DNA of 10,998 nucleotides from Geobacter sp. (lineage in GTDB: Bacteria; Desulfobacterota; Desulfuromonadia; Geobacterales; Geobacteraceae). The position numbers and the translations under genes are program-made. The stretch covers positions 7,966 to 18,963 of the forward strand of contig DNRQ01000211.1 in NCBI GenBank assembly GCA_003499925.1, given 5' to 3'. This document shows positions 1-7,061 of this stretch, piece after piece; the stretch's first letter is position 1; every line of letters starts with the position of its first letter. Under the pieces are notes generated by a model that did not search any database, was not told the origin of the DNA, and saw only the letters and a list, made by a program, of their open reading frames with translations.

Positions 1-18
1 GCCGCACCCAGCGTTACT

Positions 19-50
19 GAAGATTAGCACTAATCGGGTAACTTAATGGC
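19..50. repeat. Arm of a dispersed foldback repeat, cut by the window edge
   Basis: These 32 bases match, imperfectly but over their whole length, both arms of the foldback element at 9203-9387. About 22 of 32 positions agree with the reverse complement of its left arm. The shared core is AGTACTAATC-like followed by GGTAAC and GGCAGT. The match to the right arm continues into the GGCAGT end. The orientation is that of a right arm, so the rest of this copy should lie to the left of the window. Bases 1-18 do not match the inner part of the complete copy, so this copy differs internally. Confidence 0.55.
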
Positions 51-135
51 AGTTTTCTCCCCCCGCCCAGGCCAGAGAGGCGGGTGTGGAAAATGGGGGG
101 GAGGACAAAGGGACTCCGGGCGGCAGGGCAACCTA

Positions 136-3100
136 TCACCGTATCAGAATCTTATCCACCCTCAGAGGACCGTTGCGGAGCTTGAGACTTCCCCTGATTA
201 TGGTGTAGTGGCCGTCATTGGAGCTGAACGGGGCGTTATACCCTCCTTTCAGCCGCACCTGCCTGTGGCCGAAGACAAGGTTTTCCACGAACTCCATCTC
301 CCGCGCCCGAACGGTGGCGCCGTCGCCGGCGGCTGTGCAGGCAGCCTGCAGGGTCTGGTACGAAGCGTCTCCTACCTTGACATTGGGCGCGGCGTTGAAG
401 GCCGCATCGACCGTCCGGTCGGTGGTCATGCTAACGCTGCAGGCGCCTGCGCCCTGGCAGGCCCCGCTCCAACCGCCGAATGTGGAACTGCCGTTGGCAG
501 TGGCAAGGAGTGCAACAATGCTGCCGCCGGCGAAGGTGGCGCTGCAGTCGGCGTTGCTGCCTTGGACGCAGGCGATGCCGGTGGGCGAACTGTTGACGTT
601 CCCGCCGCCGCTGCCGCTTAGGACAACGGAGAGGGTCGGCGCCGACGCGCTAACCGTAATGGAGAAGGGGGGGAGCGAGGCCGTTCCTGCAGCGTTGCTG
701 GCGCTGATCACGATGTTGGAGTAGGTATCGGCATCGGCGTTGGTCGGGGTGCCGGTCAATGCGCCGGTGCCGGTATGGAAACTCGCCCACGGCGGCTTGT
801 TCTGGATGCCGAGGCTGACGGCCCTGGTGGCGGTCGGGGTGAAGCTGTACGGACTCCCCGCGGCAACGGTGGTGGCCGGCGTGCCGGAAATGGTCGGCAA
901 GTTCTCCTGCAGGGAGTGCTCGACGTTGGACCATCCCCCTTCCGTCAGGCCGCTTTTGGCCTTGACGCGATACCAGTAACCCCTGCCGAGCGTCAGGCCG
1001 GAGAAGGTCCATTGCCTCTGCGTGGTCCAGCCGGAGTCTGCCGGCGACGCGAACCCGGCATTGTCGGCACGTTCGGCGTAATACTGCACCGGTTCCACTA
1101 TGGCAGGGACGACCGTAATGGTGCGTTCATAGTAGTTGTTCGCCTCGTCCGATTCCCCCACCGCGCCGTCATGGTCAATCCACAGCTTCAGCGTGTGGGC
1201 CCCGGCCGCCAGAGGACCGAAGGCCCGGTCGTTTTCCAATCCCACCCACTGACCCGGGCCGGTAGAGGGACCCCCCCAGTCCCAACTCCCCCCGCCCGTT
1301 CCCGTCACCTCGAGATGAACCTTGTAAGGCGAGGCGGTTGCGGTTCCCTGATTCACTGCCGCCCAGTTGAAGTAGAGCGTCTGGTTGTTGTAGTACGGGC
1401 CGGCGCTGCTGTGTGCCGCAGCCTGGCCCAGTAGTGACGTCCCGACGGGGATCGTGTTGTTCCAGTTTGACGGCTTGTACACCGCCAGATCGGCGCTGCC
1501 GCCAGCCTCGTTGCTGATGGCGATGTCGTCTATGTAGGCTCCCTGGTAGGCAGGTCCGGAGTCGGTTCCGTCGCTTACGAACTGGAATGCGAGCCACACC
1601 TGTGTCTTGCCGTTCAGGTTGCCCAGAGTAGGGACGTTTGACAGATCGAAAACCTTGGAGCGCCAGCTGTTGTGATCCCCGCTGACTTGATAGCCATAGT
1701 AATCCTCCCCATCCACCGAAGCCATCCATCTGAAATAGTCATGGCCGCTTTCTGAGAGGTTCTTGTACCAGAAACTCATGCCGGCGCCGCTAGAGCCCGC
1801 CAGGCTGAAGGGGCCATAGAGCATCCAGGCGTTCATGTCGTTGCCGTATCCGTTTTCCGGCGCCAAGCCGCTGGTCCCGCACCATCCGCTCCTCGAACCG
1901 GCGTATTTGTCAACGCCGGTCGCTCCCCAGGTCGGGTTGCCGTACAACTGCCAGCCGGTGCCGGGGAAGCTTCCCTCGAAGCTCTCGCTCCAGATCGAGG
2001 TCGCCGACAACGGCCCCGGGGCCGACGACATTTTACCCCCCTGGTCCGGCGCCACGATCCCTCTCCCCGGAGGGAGCGTGGCCCTGGCAGGGGCGGGTTG
2101 ATGCTCCCCTGCCGGGCTTTGCCCCGTTTGCCGGGCCGTGACCGCGCCGGGCAGAGAGATGGGCGGGGAGCCAGCTTCAAGACCCGCTCCGGAGACGGCG
2201 TCGCGGCCCCCCGAAACTTCGCTGTTAAAGGCGGCAGCCGAGTTTGGCAGCGATCCGGCTGCCGGTGGATTGACGCCGCCCGGCGAGACCTGGCTCCAGG
2301 AGATGGTGTTGGTGGCCCCCGGGGTGACCGCAGGCTCGGCAGCAAGGAGCGGGGCGGGCAGACCGCCGCCGCCCGGCTCAGACTTGAAGCTCATGGACAT
2401 CCCCGGGGCGCTGAAGGTGCCCAGACTCATTCCAGACGCGGACCCGTCCCACCACCTTGCATGTGGGGTGCTGGCGTCGTCGAGCCGGCCCGCATAACCG
2501 GCAGCGTCGTTTCCCTGGTAGTACAGGTCGAACCGGTCGCCGGGGTTGACGTTGTTCTGGAAATCCCATCGGTTGTCCGCCTGGACCAGGGTTACTTCGT
2601 AGTTCAGGTGGGAGGGGTTTGCCGCCAGGCTCTGATCGTCCTTGTCTCCCAACTCGTCCACGTGCCACACGGCGATCCCCCCTCCGGGGAGGATCGCGTC
2701 GCGCCCGGTCTTCTGCCGGTTTTCCAGCAGGAAATACTCGGTATCGACACCGGGCCGCCGGTATCGGTACAGTTTGTCATAGCCATTATTGGGTGCAGCC
2801 ACCAGCGATCCGGTCAAAGTGGCGGCGCCCAGATCGGTAGCCGTCGCCCATCCGGCGGCGAGCTTGAGATAGGCGCCTACCTGGCTGGGATTGGTCCCGA
2901 GCCCGCCGCTGTTCATCAGGCAGAAGACCCCCGCTCCCCCGATCGAGTCCTGGTCGTAGTCGTAGATGTCAGGGAAGCCGCAGAGCATGTGGCCGTTTTC
3001 ATGGCAGAATGTTCCCAGTTCCAGCGACGAGCCGAGGTCGGTGATCTGGTAGGGAAAAACCGACTTCCCGTTCCCCAGGGTAATCGGGCTGGTCAGGACC

Positions 3101-4056
3101 CAGGAGTGCGGCCAGAGCCCATTGCCCCAGACGCCGCTGTTGTACCCGGCGAAAAACACGTTAAAGGCAAGGACGTAGCCGGAGCCGTCGGTGGTGAGGG
3201 CGTTGAAGCTGGGGAGGATCGTGCTGCTGTAATCGCTCCTTGCTTTGAGGATGGCCAAGGCGTCGGTTATCAGCAACCGTCCCTGGCGGCCGTTGTCGAT
3301 GGTCGTGTTGTTGTAGTAGCTCTTGGGCTTGGTCATCCTGACGTAGGTGGTGACGACGTTGGTGTAGCTCAGGCGGGAGCCGGAGACGTCGTTGAAATAC
3401 TGTTTCACCGAGCCGTAGTTGCCAAATCCCGAGTACGAGTCGCCGTTCAAATACGCCTCTATTTCGGTCTTGCTGATGGTGGCCGGCGCGTCGGGAAAAT
3501 CGATGAGCAAGGTCAACCCCACCTTGTTGCCGGTAGTGGTAGCCGGCGGGGGGGCGGGCAGCTTTTCCGGGTCTCCCGGGGCATAGCGGGGGTGCAGCGT
3601 CTCGGACTTTAACCGGGACCAGCGTTTTGATAGCCCCGTCTCCTCGTGCCATTTTTCCCGCCTTGCCCGGGCGGCGGCAGCGGCAGCGGCAGGGTCGATC
3701 CGGAGATGCTTTGCCAACCCTGTTGGCGCCGGGTGGTGGGCCAGCACTCCGGTCGAGAGCAGGCTCTTGCCGTCAGCGGAACGCTCCGCATAGAAGTACG
3801 CCTGCCGATCCGGATCGAATGCCACGGTATATCCCGTCATCGTTTCGAATACAGCATGAAATTCGTCTCCCGTTCCCCAAAGCGTGATCTTCACCTGATC
3901 TGGCTGGGTGAACTGGAAGTTTTTAGCAAACGGAGCGGCCGATAATTCTGCAGGTGAAAGCAAGAGGAACAGCGCCGCACCCAATAGAAACCCGAAAGCG
4001 ATATACTTGCTAGCTGACTGGTAAAAATATTTGACTCTACTGCTCGATTTGAGCAT
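136..4056 (-). CDS. Secreted M6-family zinc metalloprotease with adhesion-type C-terminal domains
   Basis: A 1306-residue exported peptidase, probably degrading extracellular protein. Residues 1-41 are a signal peptide: basic start, hydrophobic stretch near 20-34, cleavage near LSA-AP. Residues 42-165 look like a propeptide with an alanine run. The M6 (immune inhibitor A-like) catalytic region spans about 175-560, with zinc ligands H352, E353 and H356 in HENGH, then G360 and the PD-YD element at 362-366. Residues 377-382 (GVFCLM) resemble the Met-turn. After a Pro/Gly/Ala-rich linker come a MAM-like jelly roll (about 687-850, ending YIDDIAIS), a CARDB-like domain (854-985), a fibronectin-III-like half domain (987-1050), a putative-Ig (He_PIG-like) domain (1052-1136), a repeat rich in Gly and Ser with FGGWSGAC (1141-1221), and a C-terminal module (1224-1306) that I recall from many Geobacter surface proteins. 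The ATG at 4056 is preceded by AAGGAAG at good spacing. The gene stands alone on this strand. Substrate is unknown. Confidence 0.93.
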   Translation of the reverse strand: MLKSSSRVKYFYQSASKYIAFGFLLGAALFLLLSPAELSAAPFAKNFQFTQPDQVKITLWGTGDEFHAVFETMTGYTVAFDPDRQAYFYAERSADGKSLLSTGVLAHHPAPTGLAKHLRIDPAAAAAAARARREKWHEETGLSKRWSRLKSETLHPRYAPGDPEKLPAPPPATTTGNKVGLTLLIDFPDAPATISKTEIEAYLNGDSYSGFGNYGSVKQYFNDVSGSRLSYTNVVTTYVRMTKPKSYYNNTTIDNGRQGRLLITDALAILKARSDYSSTILPSFNALTTDGSGYVLAFNVFFAGYNSGVWGNGLWPHSWVLTSPITLGNGKSVFPYQITDLGSSLELGTFCHENGHMLCGFPDIYDYDQDSIGGAGVFCLMNSGGLGTNPSQVGAYLKLAAGWATATDLGAATLTGSLVAAPNNGYDKLYRYRRPGVDTEYFLLENRQKTGRDAILPGGGIAVWHVDELGDKDDQSLAANPSHLNYEVTLVQADNRWDFQNNVNPGDRFDLYYQGNDAAGYAGRLDDASTPHARWWDGSASGMSLGTFSAPGMSMSFKSEPGGGGLPAPLLAAEPAVTPGATNTISWSQVSPGGVNPPAAGSLPNSAAAFNSEVSGGRDAVSGAGLEAGSPPISLPGAVTARQTGQSPAGEHQPAPARATLPPGRGIVAPDQGGKMSSAPGPLSATSIWSESFEGSFPGTGWQLYGNPTWGATGVDKYAGSRSGWCGTSGLAPENGYGNDMNAWMLYGPFSLAGSSGAGMSFWYKNLSESGHDYFRWMASVDGEDYYGYQVSGDHNSWRSKVFDLSNVPTLGNLNGKTQVWLAFQFVSDGTDSGPAYQGAYIDDIAISNEAGGSADLAVYKPSNWNNTIPVGTSLLGQAAAHSSAGPYYNNQTLYFNWAAVNQGTATASPYKVHLEVTGTGGGSWDWGGPSTGPGQWVGLENDRAFGPLAAGAHTLKLWIDHDGAVGESDEANNYYERTITVVPAIVEPVQYYAERADNAGFASPADSGWTTQRQWTFSGLTLGRGYWYRVKAKSGLTEGGWSNVEHSLQENLPTISGTPATTVAAGSPYSFTPTATRAVSLGIQNKPPWASFHTGTGALTGTPTNADADTYSNIVISASNAAGTASLPPFSITVSASAPTLSVVLSGSGGGNVNSSPTGIACVQGSNADCSATFAGGSIVALLATANGSSTFGGWSGACQGAGACSVSMTTDRTVDAAFNAAPNVKVGDASYQTLQAACTAAGDGATVRAREMEFVENLVFGHRQVRLKGGYNAPFSSNDGHYTIIRGSLKLRNGPLRVDKILIR

Positions 4057-4106
4057 GGCGATCTTCCTTTTTCTAGAGTGATATAAATAAGGAAGTGAAC
4101 ATCCTT

Positions 4107-4123
4107 TACCCTGTGCCAGGGTA
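4107..4123. promoter_or_regulatory. Inverted repeat upstream of the protease gene (operator candidate)
   Basis: TACCCTG and CAGGGTA form a perfect 7-bp inverted repeat around three bases, about 50 bp upstream of the protease ATG. Its position in the AT-rich leader fits a transcription-factor site or a small leader hairpin. I could not place a convincing -35/-10 pair relative to it, so the regulatory role is inferred from position and symmetry only. Confidence 0.35.
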
Positions 4124-4740
4124 GCATGATAAAAATGAGATCAAAGCATCAGCCACATACTAATTACGAGTCGAATGGAGGCTTTGATAAGTCAAACAGA
4201 GAAATTGTTTGATATTTGAGCAAAAACTGTAGTTGTATGCTCGCCGCACTCGACATTGTACACGGTGAATATTAGTTTACCAATGTTCGAATATATTAAA
4301 TGCCAGCGCAAGTAAACACATTATAGTCCAAGTATATAGTTGCTAATTAGCATGATGTGATTGACTATTAGATATTGGTGAGGTATAGCTAGCCAGCTCA
4401 TGAATAAGAGAGAGTGTAAACGCCTTCAATCAGTTTTTGGCTTACCTGTCAGTATTCGGGCTCGGGCGGATCTCACCCGGGAAACTGCAGCGGACCTATA
4501 GGTGGGGACGTGTGTGGCTGGAGTGCTAGCGGTTTCGGGAGTTTCACAGCGGGGTAGGTGGATCGTCAATGGTGGGCGACGGGGGATTCAGACGGGGGCT
4601 CAGACGGCGAGAGGGCGCTAAGGAGAGGGACTGCTTATTCTCGCGCCGCACATCGATTTATCAGCGTCTCAATTCGAAATCGACGGCAGCACGCTCATCC
4701 TCATCACCAGCAAAGCAAGTTCCAGGTCCAGGGAGCTGTC
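4124..4740. other. Long non-coding stretch, AT-rich in its first half
   Basis: No supportable gene. Bases up to about 4430 are visibly AT-rich compared with the GC-rich genes around them and contain dyads: ATCAAAGC at 4140-4147 paired with GCTTTGAT at 4181-4188, and a perfect 12-bp palindrome TGCTAATTAGCA at 4341-4352. After 4440 composition returns to GC-rich. The short open frames here, for example 33 codons from the ATG near 4400, lack a ribosome binding site and resemble nothing I know. It may be the upstream control region of the protease, old insertion debris, or both. Confidence 0.6.
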
Positions 4741-4742
4741 AT

Positions 4743-4837
4743 CGGGAGCAGAAGGGGAGCAGTAGGGGAGCAGCAGGGGAGCAGCAGGGGAGCAGTAGGG
4801 GAGCAGCAGGGGAGCAGCAGGGGAGCAGCAGGGGAGG
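4743..4837. repeat. Minisatellite of 11-bp units
   Basis: Seven perfect-length tandem units GGGGAGCAG(T/C)A run from 4754 to 4830, preceded by one degenerate unit (4743-4753) and followed by a partial one. The only variation among the seven is base 10, reading T, C, C, T, C, C, C. Because 11 is not a multiple of three, the array opens overlapping reading frames rich in Gly, Ser, Gln and Arg; these are by-products. It is purine-rich on the plus strand. Copy number is likely variable by slippage. Confidence 0.9.
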
Positions 4838-4905
4838 GCGCGGCCGACCCTACGGGTGCTTTGCCTTTAATTCAGATACAACAATTCAAATTGCAGCTGG
4901 TAGTA

Positions 4906-4996
4906 GTAGGTCGGGTAAGCGAGCGTAACCCGACACCTTCTGCTCGATGCTATCAACTGCACGTCGGGTTACGCCCTCTAGGCTAACCCGACCTAC
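4906..4996. repeat. Inverted pair of GTAG-headed REP-like elements
   Basis: The left unit (4906-4934) starts GTAGGTCGGGT and ends TAACCCGAC, so it is itself a hairpin. The right unit (4963-4996) is the reverse complement type, starting GTCGGGTTACG and ending ACCCGACCTAC. Together they form a larger palindrome around a 28-base spacer. A GTAG head followed by an imperfect palindrome is the hallmark of REP sequences mobilised by REP-associated tyrosine transposases (RAYT/TnpA_REP), and inverted pairs correspond to BIME-type units. No RAYT gene lies in this window. The family assignment is from pattern, not a search. Confidence 0.75.
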
Positions 4997-5047
4997 GCTC
5001 TTTGTCACGAATGCGCTCTGTGGCACTGTGGGCCAAATCCCCCCCGA

Positions 5048-5068
5048 CCCCCCTTTCCCAAAGGGGGG
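5048..5068. repeat. C-run/G-run inverted repeat downstream of the 614-residue gene
   Basis: CCCCCCTTT and AAAGGGGGG form a perfect 9-bp stem around CCC. It sits about 70 bp past the stop of the minus-strand gene ending at 5139, so it could help end transcription, but neither side has a T-run. Similar C-run/G-run inverted repeats are common dispersed intergenic elements in proteobacteria, and a comparable style recurs inside the foldback element at 9203-9387. Confidence 0.55.
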
Positions 5069-5118
5069 AGAGAGTACGAAAAGCTGAGCTGGCTGAGCCT
5101 TCGGTCTAGCCCCTAGCC

Positions 5119-5146
5119 CCTGCCTCAATTCACCTGCCTCAATTCA
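5119..5146. repeat. Exact 14-bp tandem duplication across a stop codon
   Basis: CCTGCCTCAATTCA occurs twice back to back (5119-5132 and 5133-5146). The second copy contains the last codon and TGA stop of the minus-strand gene that ends at 5139. It looks like a recent slippage event, and either copy supplies the TGA. Confidence 0.85.
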
Positions 5147-6983
5147 ACCCTTTCCTGATCTGGTACAGCTCTTCGAGGTTCAGCCCGTTCAGCTCGAAGA
5201 ACTCTCTTTCCAGCTCCTCGACATAGAAACGGTCCAGTCCCGAATTCTCCAGAAAGTCTTCCCGCAGCGAGCTGTTCATTTCGGCGACGATCTGGGGGAG
5301 CAGGTTGTGGATGTACACGGCCTCCTTCTTTATGGTGAGTATCGCCTCGTGGAACAGGTGCGCAGGGATCTCCCCTTCGAGGATCTTCTTGTGGTTCAAC
5401 TCCTCGGTCAATTCCTTCTTCAACGCATCCTGATCGGCTTTGGTGGCGTACTTCGAATAGAAGTTGCGTATCCTGTCCTTCACATGTTCGAGCAGGGTGA
5501 GGTGCATCCGCTCGTCCCCGTCGATCTGCAGCAATTGCTCCAGAAGCCCGGCCGTGGTGAAACGGTTCTCCTCGATCAGCTTGAGCCCCGCCGCCAGATG
5601 GCTCACCTTTTTCCTGCCGTAGATCCCCAGGTACTTGTCCTCGAAGATCCCGGAGAGGAAGAGCCTGGTGAAAAGGTCCGGCGCCAGGAGATCGAAGGCG
5701 CTCTTGTTCCCCAAGAGGCTGCGGATCATCTCCTCGGAGATCTTGACGTTCTCCATGAAGGCGAGCTGGTTGATGGCGGAGGAGGTCGCGTCGTAGCGGT
5801 CGAAGTAGGTGATTATGTAGGAGTATCCCTCCAGGATGGAGATGTCCGCGCCGTCGCGGATCTTCTCGTCGCACGCCTTGCTGGCGTCGAGCAGCATCTC
5901 CTCGAAGGCGTGGTCCCGGTTCTCGGCGGCCTGCTTCTTGGCAAAAAGCAGCTTCAGCATGTCCTCGGCGTCGATGACGCTCTCGATGTGCCGCTCGGAG
6001 AGAAACATCCCTTCCAGGATCTGCCTGGTTTCGGAGATGTAGTTGCTCTCCTCCAGATCGACCAGCTTCTTGTCCTTCTTCAGCATCTCGTCCAGCGTGT
6101 AGAAGAGCGCTCCGGGGATCTTGTTGCGGACCGAGAGGGTCTTGAGCCGGGTCAGCCGGGCGTTTTCCAGCTTGTTGATCTCCCCCTTCCGGTTGCAGGC
6201 GATCAGGATGTTCTTGTACTCGTCCACGATGCGGCGGTTGTCCGGATGCTTGTACATCACGTCGATCCGGATCCTCTCCTGCTGGTAGCGGTCGATCCCG
6301 TAGCGCTCGGCAAGGGCGGCCAGCATCTGGAAATCGGCGTCGGTGATCTTCTTGTTGTGGAAGTAGAGCGACTTGAAGGCGTCGCTGTACTCCCTGTGCC
6401 GGGTGTTGATCAGCTTGAAGAGGAACAGGTGAGCGCTCGGCTCGTCGATGAGGCTCAGTATCTCCTCGATGATGAGGTTGTCGTGTTCTTGACCTACGGC
6501 GGAGGAGCGTTTCAGCGCCTTGCCGAGGACCTTGACGATGCGCTCCTGCTGCTCGTGGAGGATGCCGGAGAAATCCGCGCCGGTCAGCGCGAAGAAGTAG
6601 TTGAAAACGGCGTTGCCGTCGAAGAAGATCTTCTCGTAGCTGTGGTAGCCGTCGGTACGGTCGCTGAACCTAAGCGTGCCGGTGCGGTGATCGTAGTGGG
6701 TGCCGTAGACGATGAGCCGGTTGGAGACCTCCTCCTTGGCCAGGTCTGCGATCGGCTGGTCCACACCGAACATGTACTCGCAGAAGGAGCCGCCGTTGCC
6801 GCGGTGGCTGATGCCGTTTTGGCCGATGACGAACTCGTTGCCGGGAGAGAAAAAGCGGATCTCCTGGTGGTCGGCCTGGTCGGTGTTGAAGAAGTAACGG
6901 TTGTAGGCCTCGGTCCCTGCCGTGATGGCGTAAAACTCGATCTGTTCGTTCACATAGCCGTGTAGTCGAATGTCTCTGAACAT
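5139..6983 (-). CDS. Large soluble protein of unknown function (possibly TIGR04442-like)
   Basis: A 614-residue protein starting MFRDIRLHGY. I do not recognise a function. From memory it resembles TIGR04442, an uncharacterised family seen in Geobacter, but this is unverified. Residues 1-140 are rich in aromatic residues, Gly, Asp and His and look beta-rich, with YGTHYDHRTG at 93-102. Residues 141-614 are strongly helical and charged, without a signal peptide, membrane segment or recognisable catalytic motif, suggesting a cytoplasmic scaffold, sensor or regulator. A longer form starting with TTG at 7052 (637 residues) is possible, but its first 23 residues are basic and low in structure. I prefer the ATG at 6983, which has GGAG just upstream, although the spacing is tight. 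It follows the PhnP-like hydrolase gene by 78 bases on the same strand, so the two are probably co-transcribed. Reading frame very secure; start and role uncertain. Confidence 0.85.
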   Translation of the reverse strand: MFRDIRLHGYVNEQIEFYAITAGTEAYNRYFFNTDQADHQEIRFFSPGNEFVIGQNGISHRGNGGSFCEYMFGVDQPIADLAKEEVSNRLIVYGTHYDHRTGTLRFSDRTDGYHSYEKIFFDGNAVFNYFFALTGADFSGILHEQQERIVKVLGKALKRSSAVGQEHDNLIIEEILSLIDEPSAHLFLFKLINTRHREYSDAFKSLYFHNKKITDADFQMLAALAERYGIDRYQQERIRIDVMYKHPDNRRIVDEYKNILIACNRKGEINKLENARLTRLKTLSVRNKIPGALFYTLDEMLKKDKKLVDLEESNYISETRQILEGMFLSERHIESVIDAEDMLKLLFAKKQAAENRDHAFEEMLLDASKACDEKIRDGADISILEGYSYIITYFDRYDATSSAINQLAFMENVKISEEMIRSLLGNKSAFDLLAPDLFTRLFLSGIFEDKYLGIYGRKKVSHLAAGLKLIEENRFTTAGLLEQLLQIDGDERMHLTLLEHVKDRIRNFYSKYATKADQDALKKELTEELNHKKILEGEIPAHLFHEAILTIKKEAVYIHNLLPQIVAEMNSSLREDFLENSGLDRFYVEELEREFFELNGLNLEELYQIRKGLN

Positions 6984-7061
6984 CAGCTCCGTCCGTTTTC
7001 CTGGTTTCTTCTGGATGGCAGTACCGTCGCCGCGTAGCAAGTCAGATGGCAACGCTTCATG

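Noticed and set aside
62..84. Intrinsic terminator for the protease (CCCGCC/GGCGGG hairpin)
   Set aside because: The stem is only 6 bp, the loop is 11 bases and no T-run follows on the minus strand.
2098..3612. A 504-codon plus-strand frame opposite the protease gene
   Set aside because: The protease frame on the other strand has clear domains and a signal peptide. The plus frame is Val/Gly/Arg-rich without recognisable domains and is explained by GC-rich codon use.
4100..4118. Sigma54-like promoter (TGGCAC on the minus strand) upstream of the protease
   Set aside because: The -24 TGGCAC is present, but the -12 element reads AAAGG instead of TTGC, so the essential GC is missing.
4624..4765. 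Gene fragment with an IDGSTLILITS-like stretch
   Set aside because: Open only between two stops, with no start codon or ribosome site and no family I can recognise.
4743..4837. CRISPR array
   Set aside because: Units are 11 bp and directly adjacent with no spacers; no cas gene nearby.
4558..4986. Overlapping open frames through the 11-bp repeats
   Set aside because: The frames exist because the tandem repeat lacks stops. Protein products would be low-complexity, and there is no ribosome site.
5307..6965. A 552-codon plus-strand frame opposite the unknown protein
   Set aside because: Leu/Val/Glu-rich composition typical of the antisense of a charged helical protein; no ribosome site or domain.
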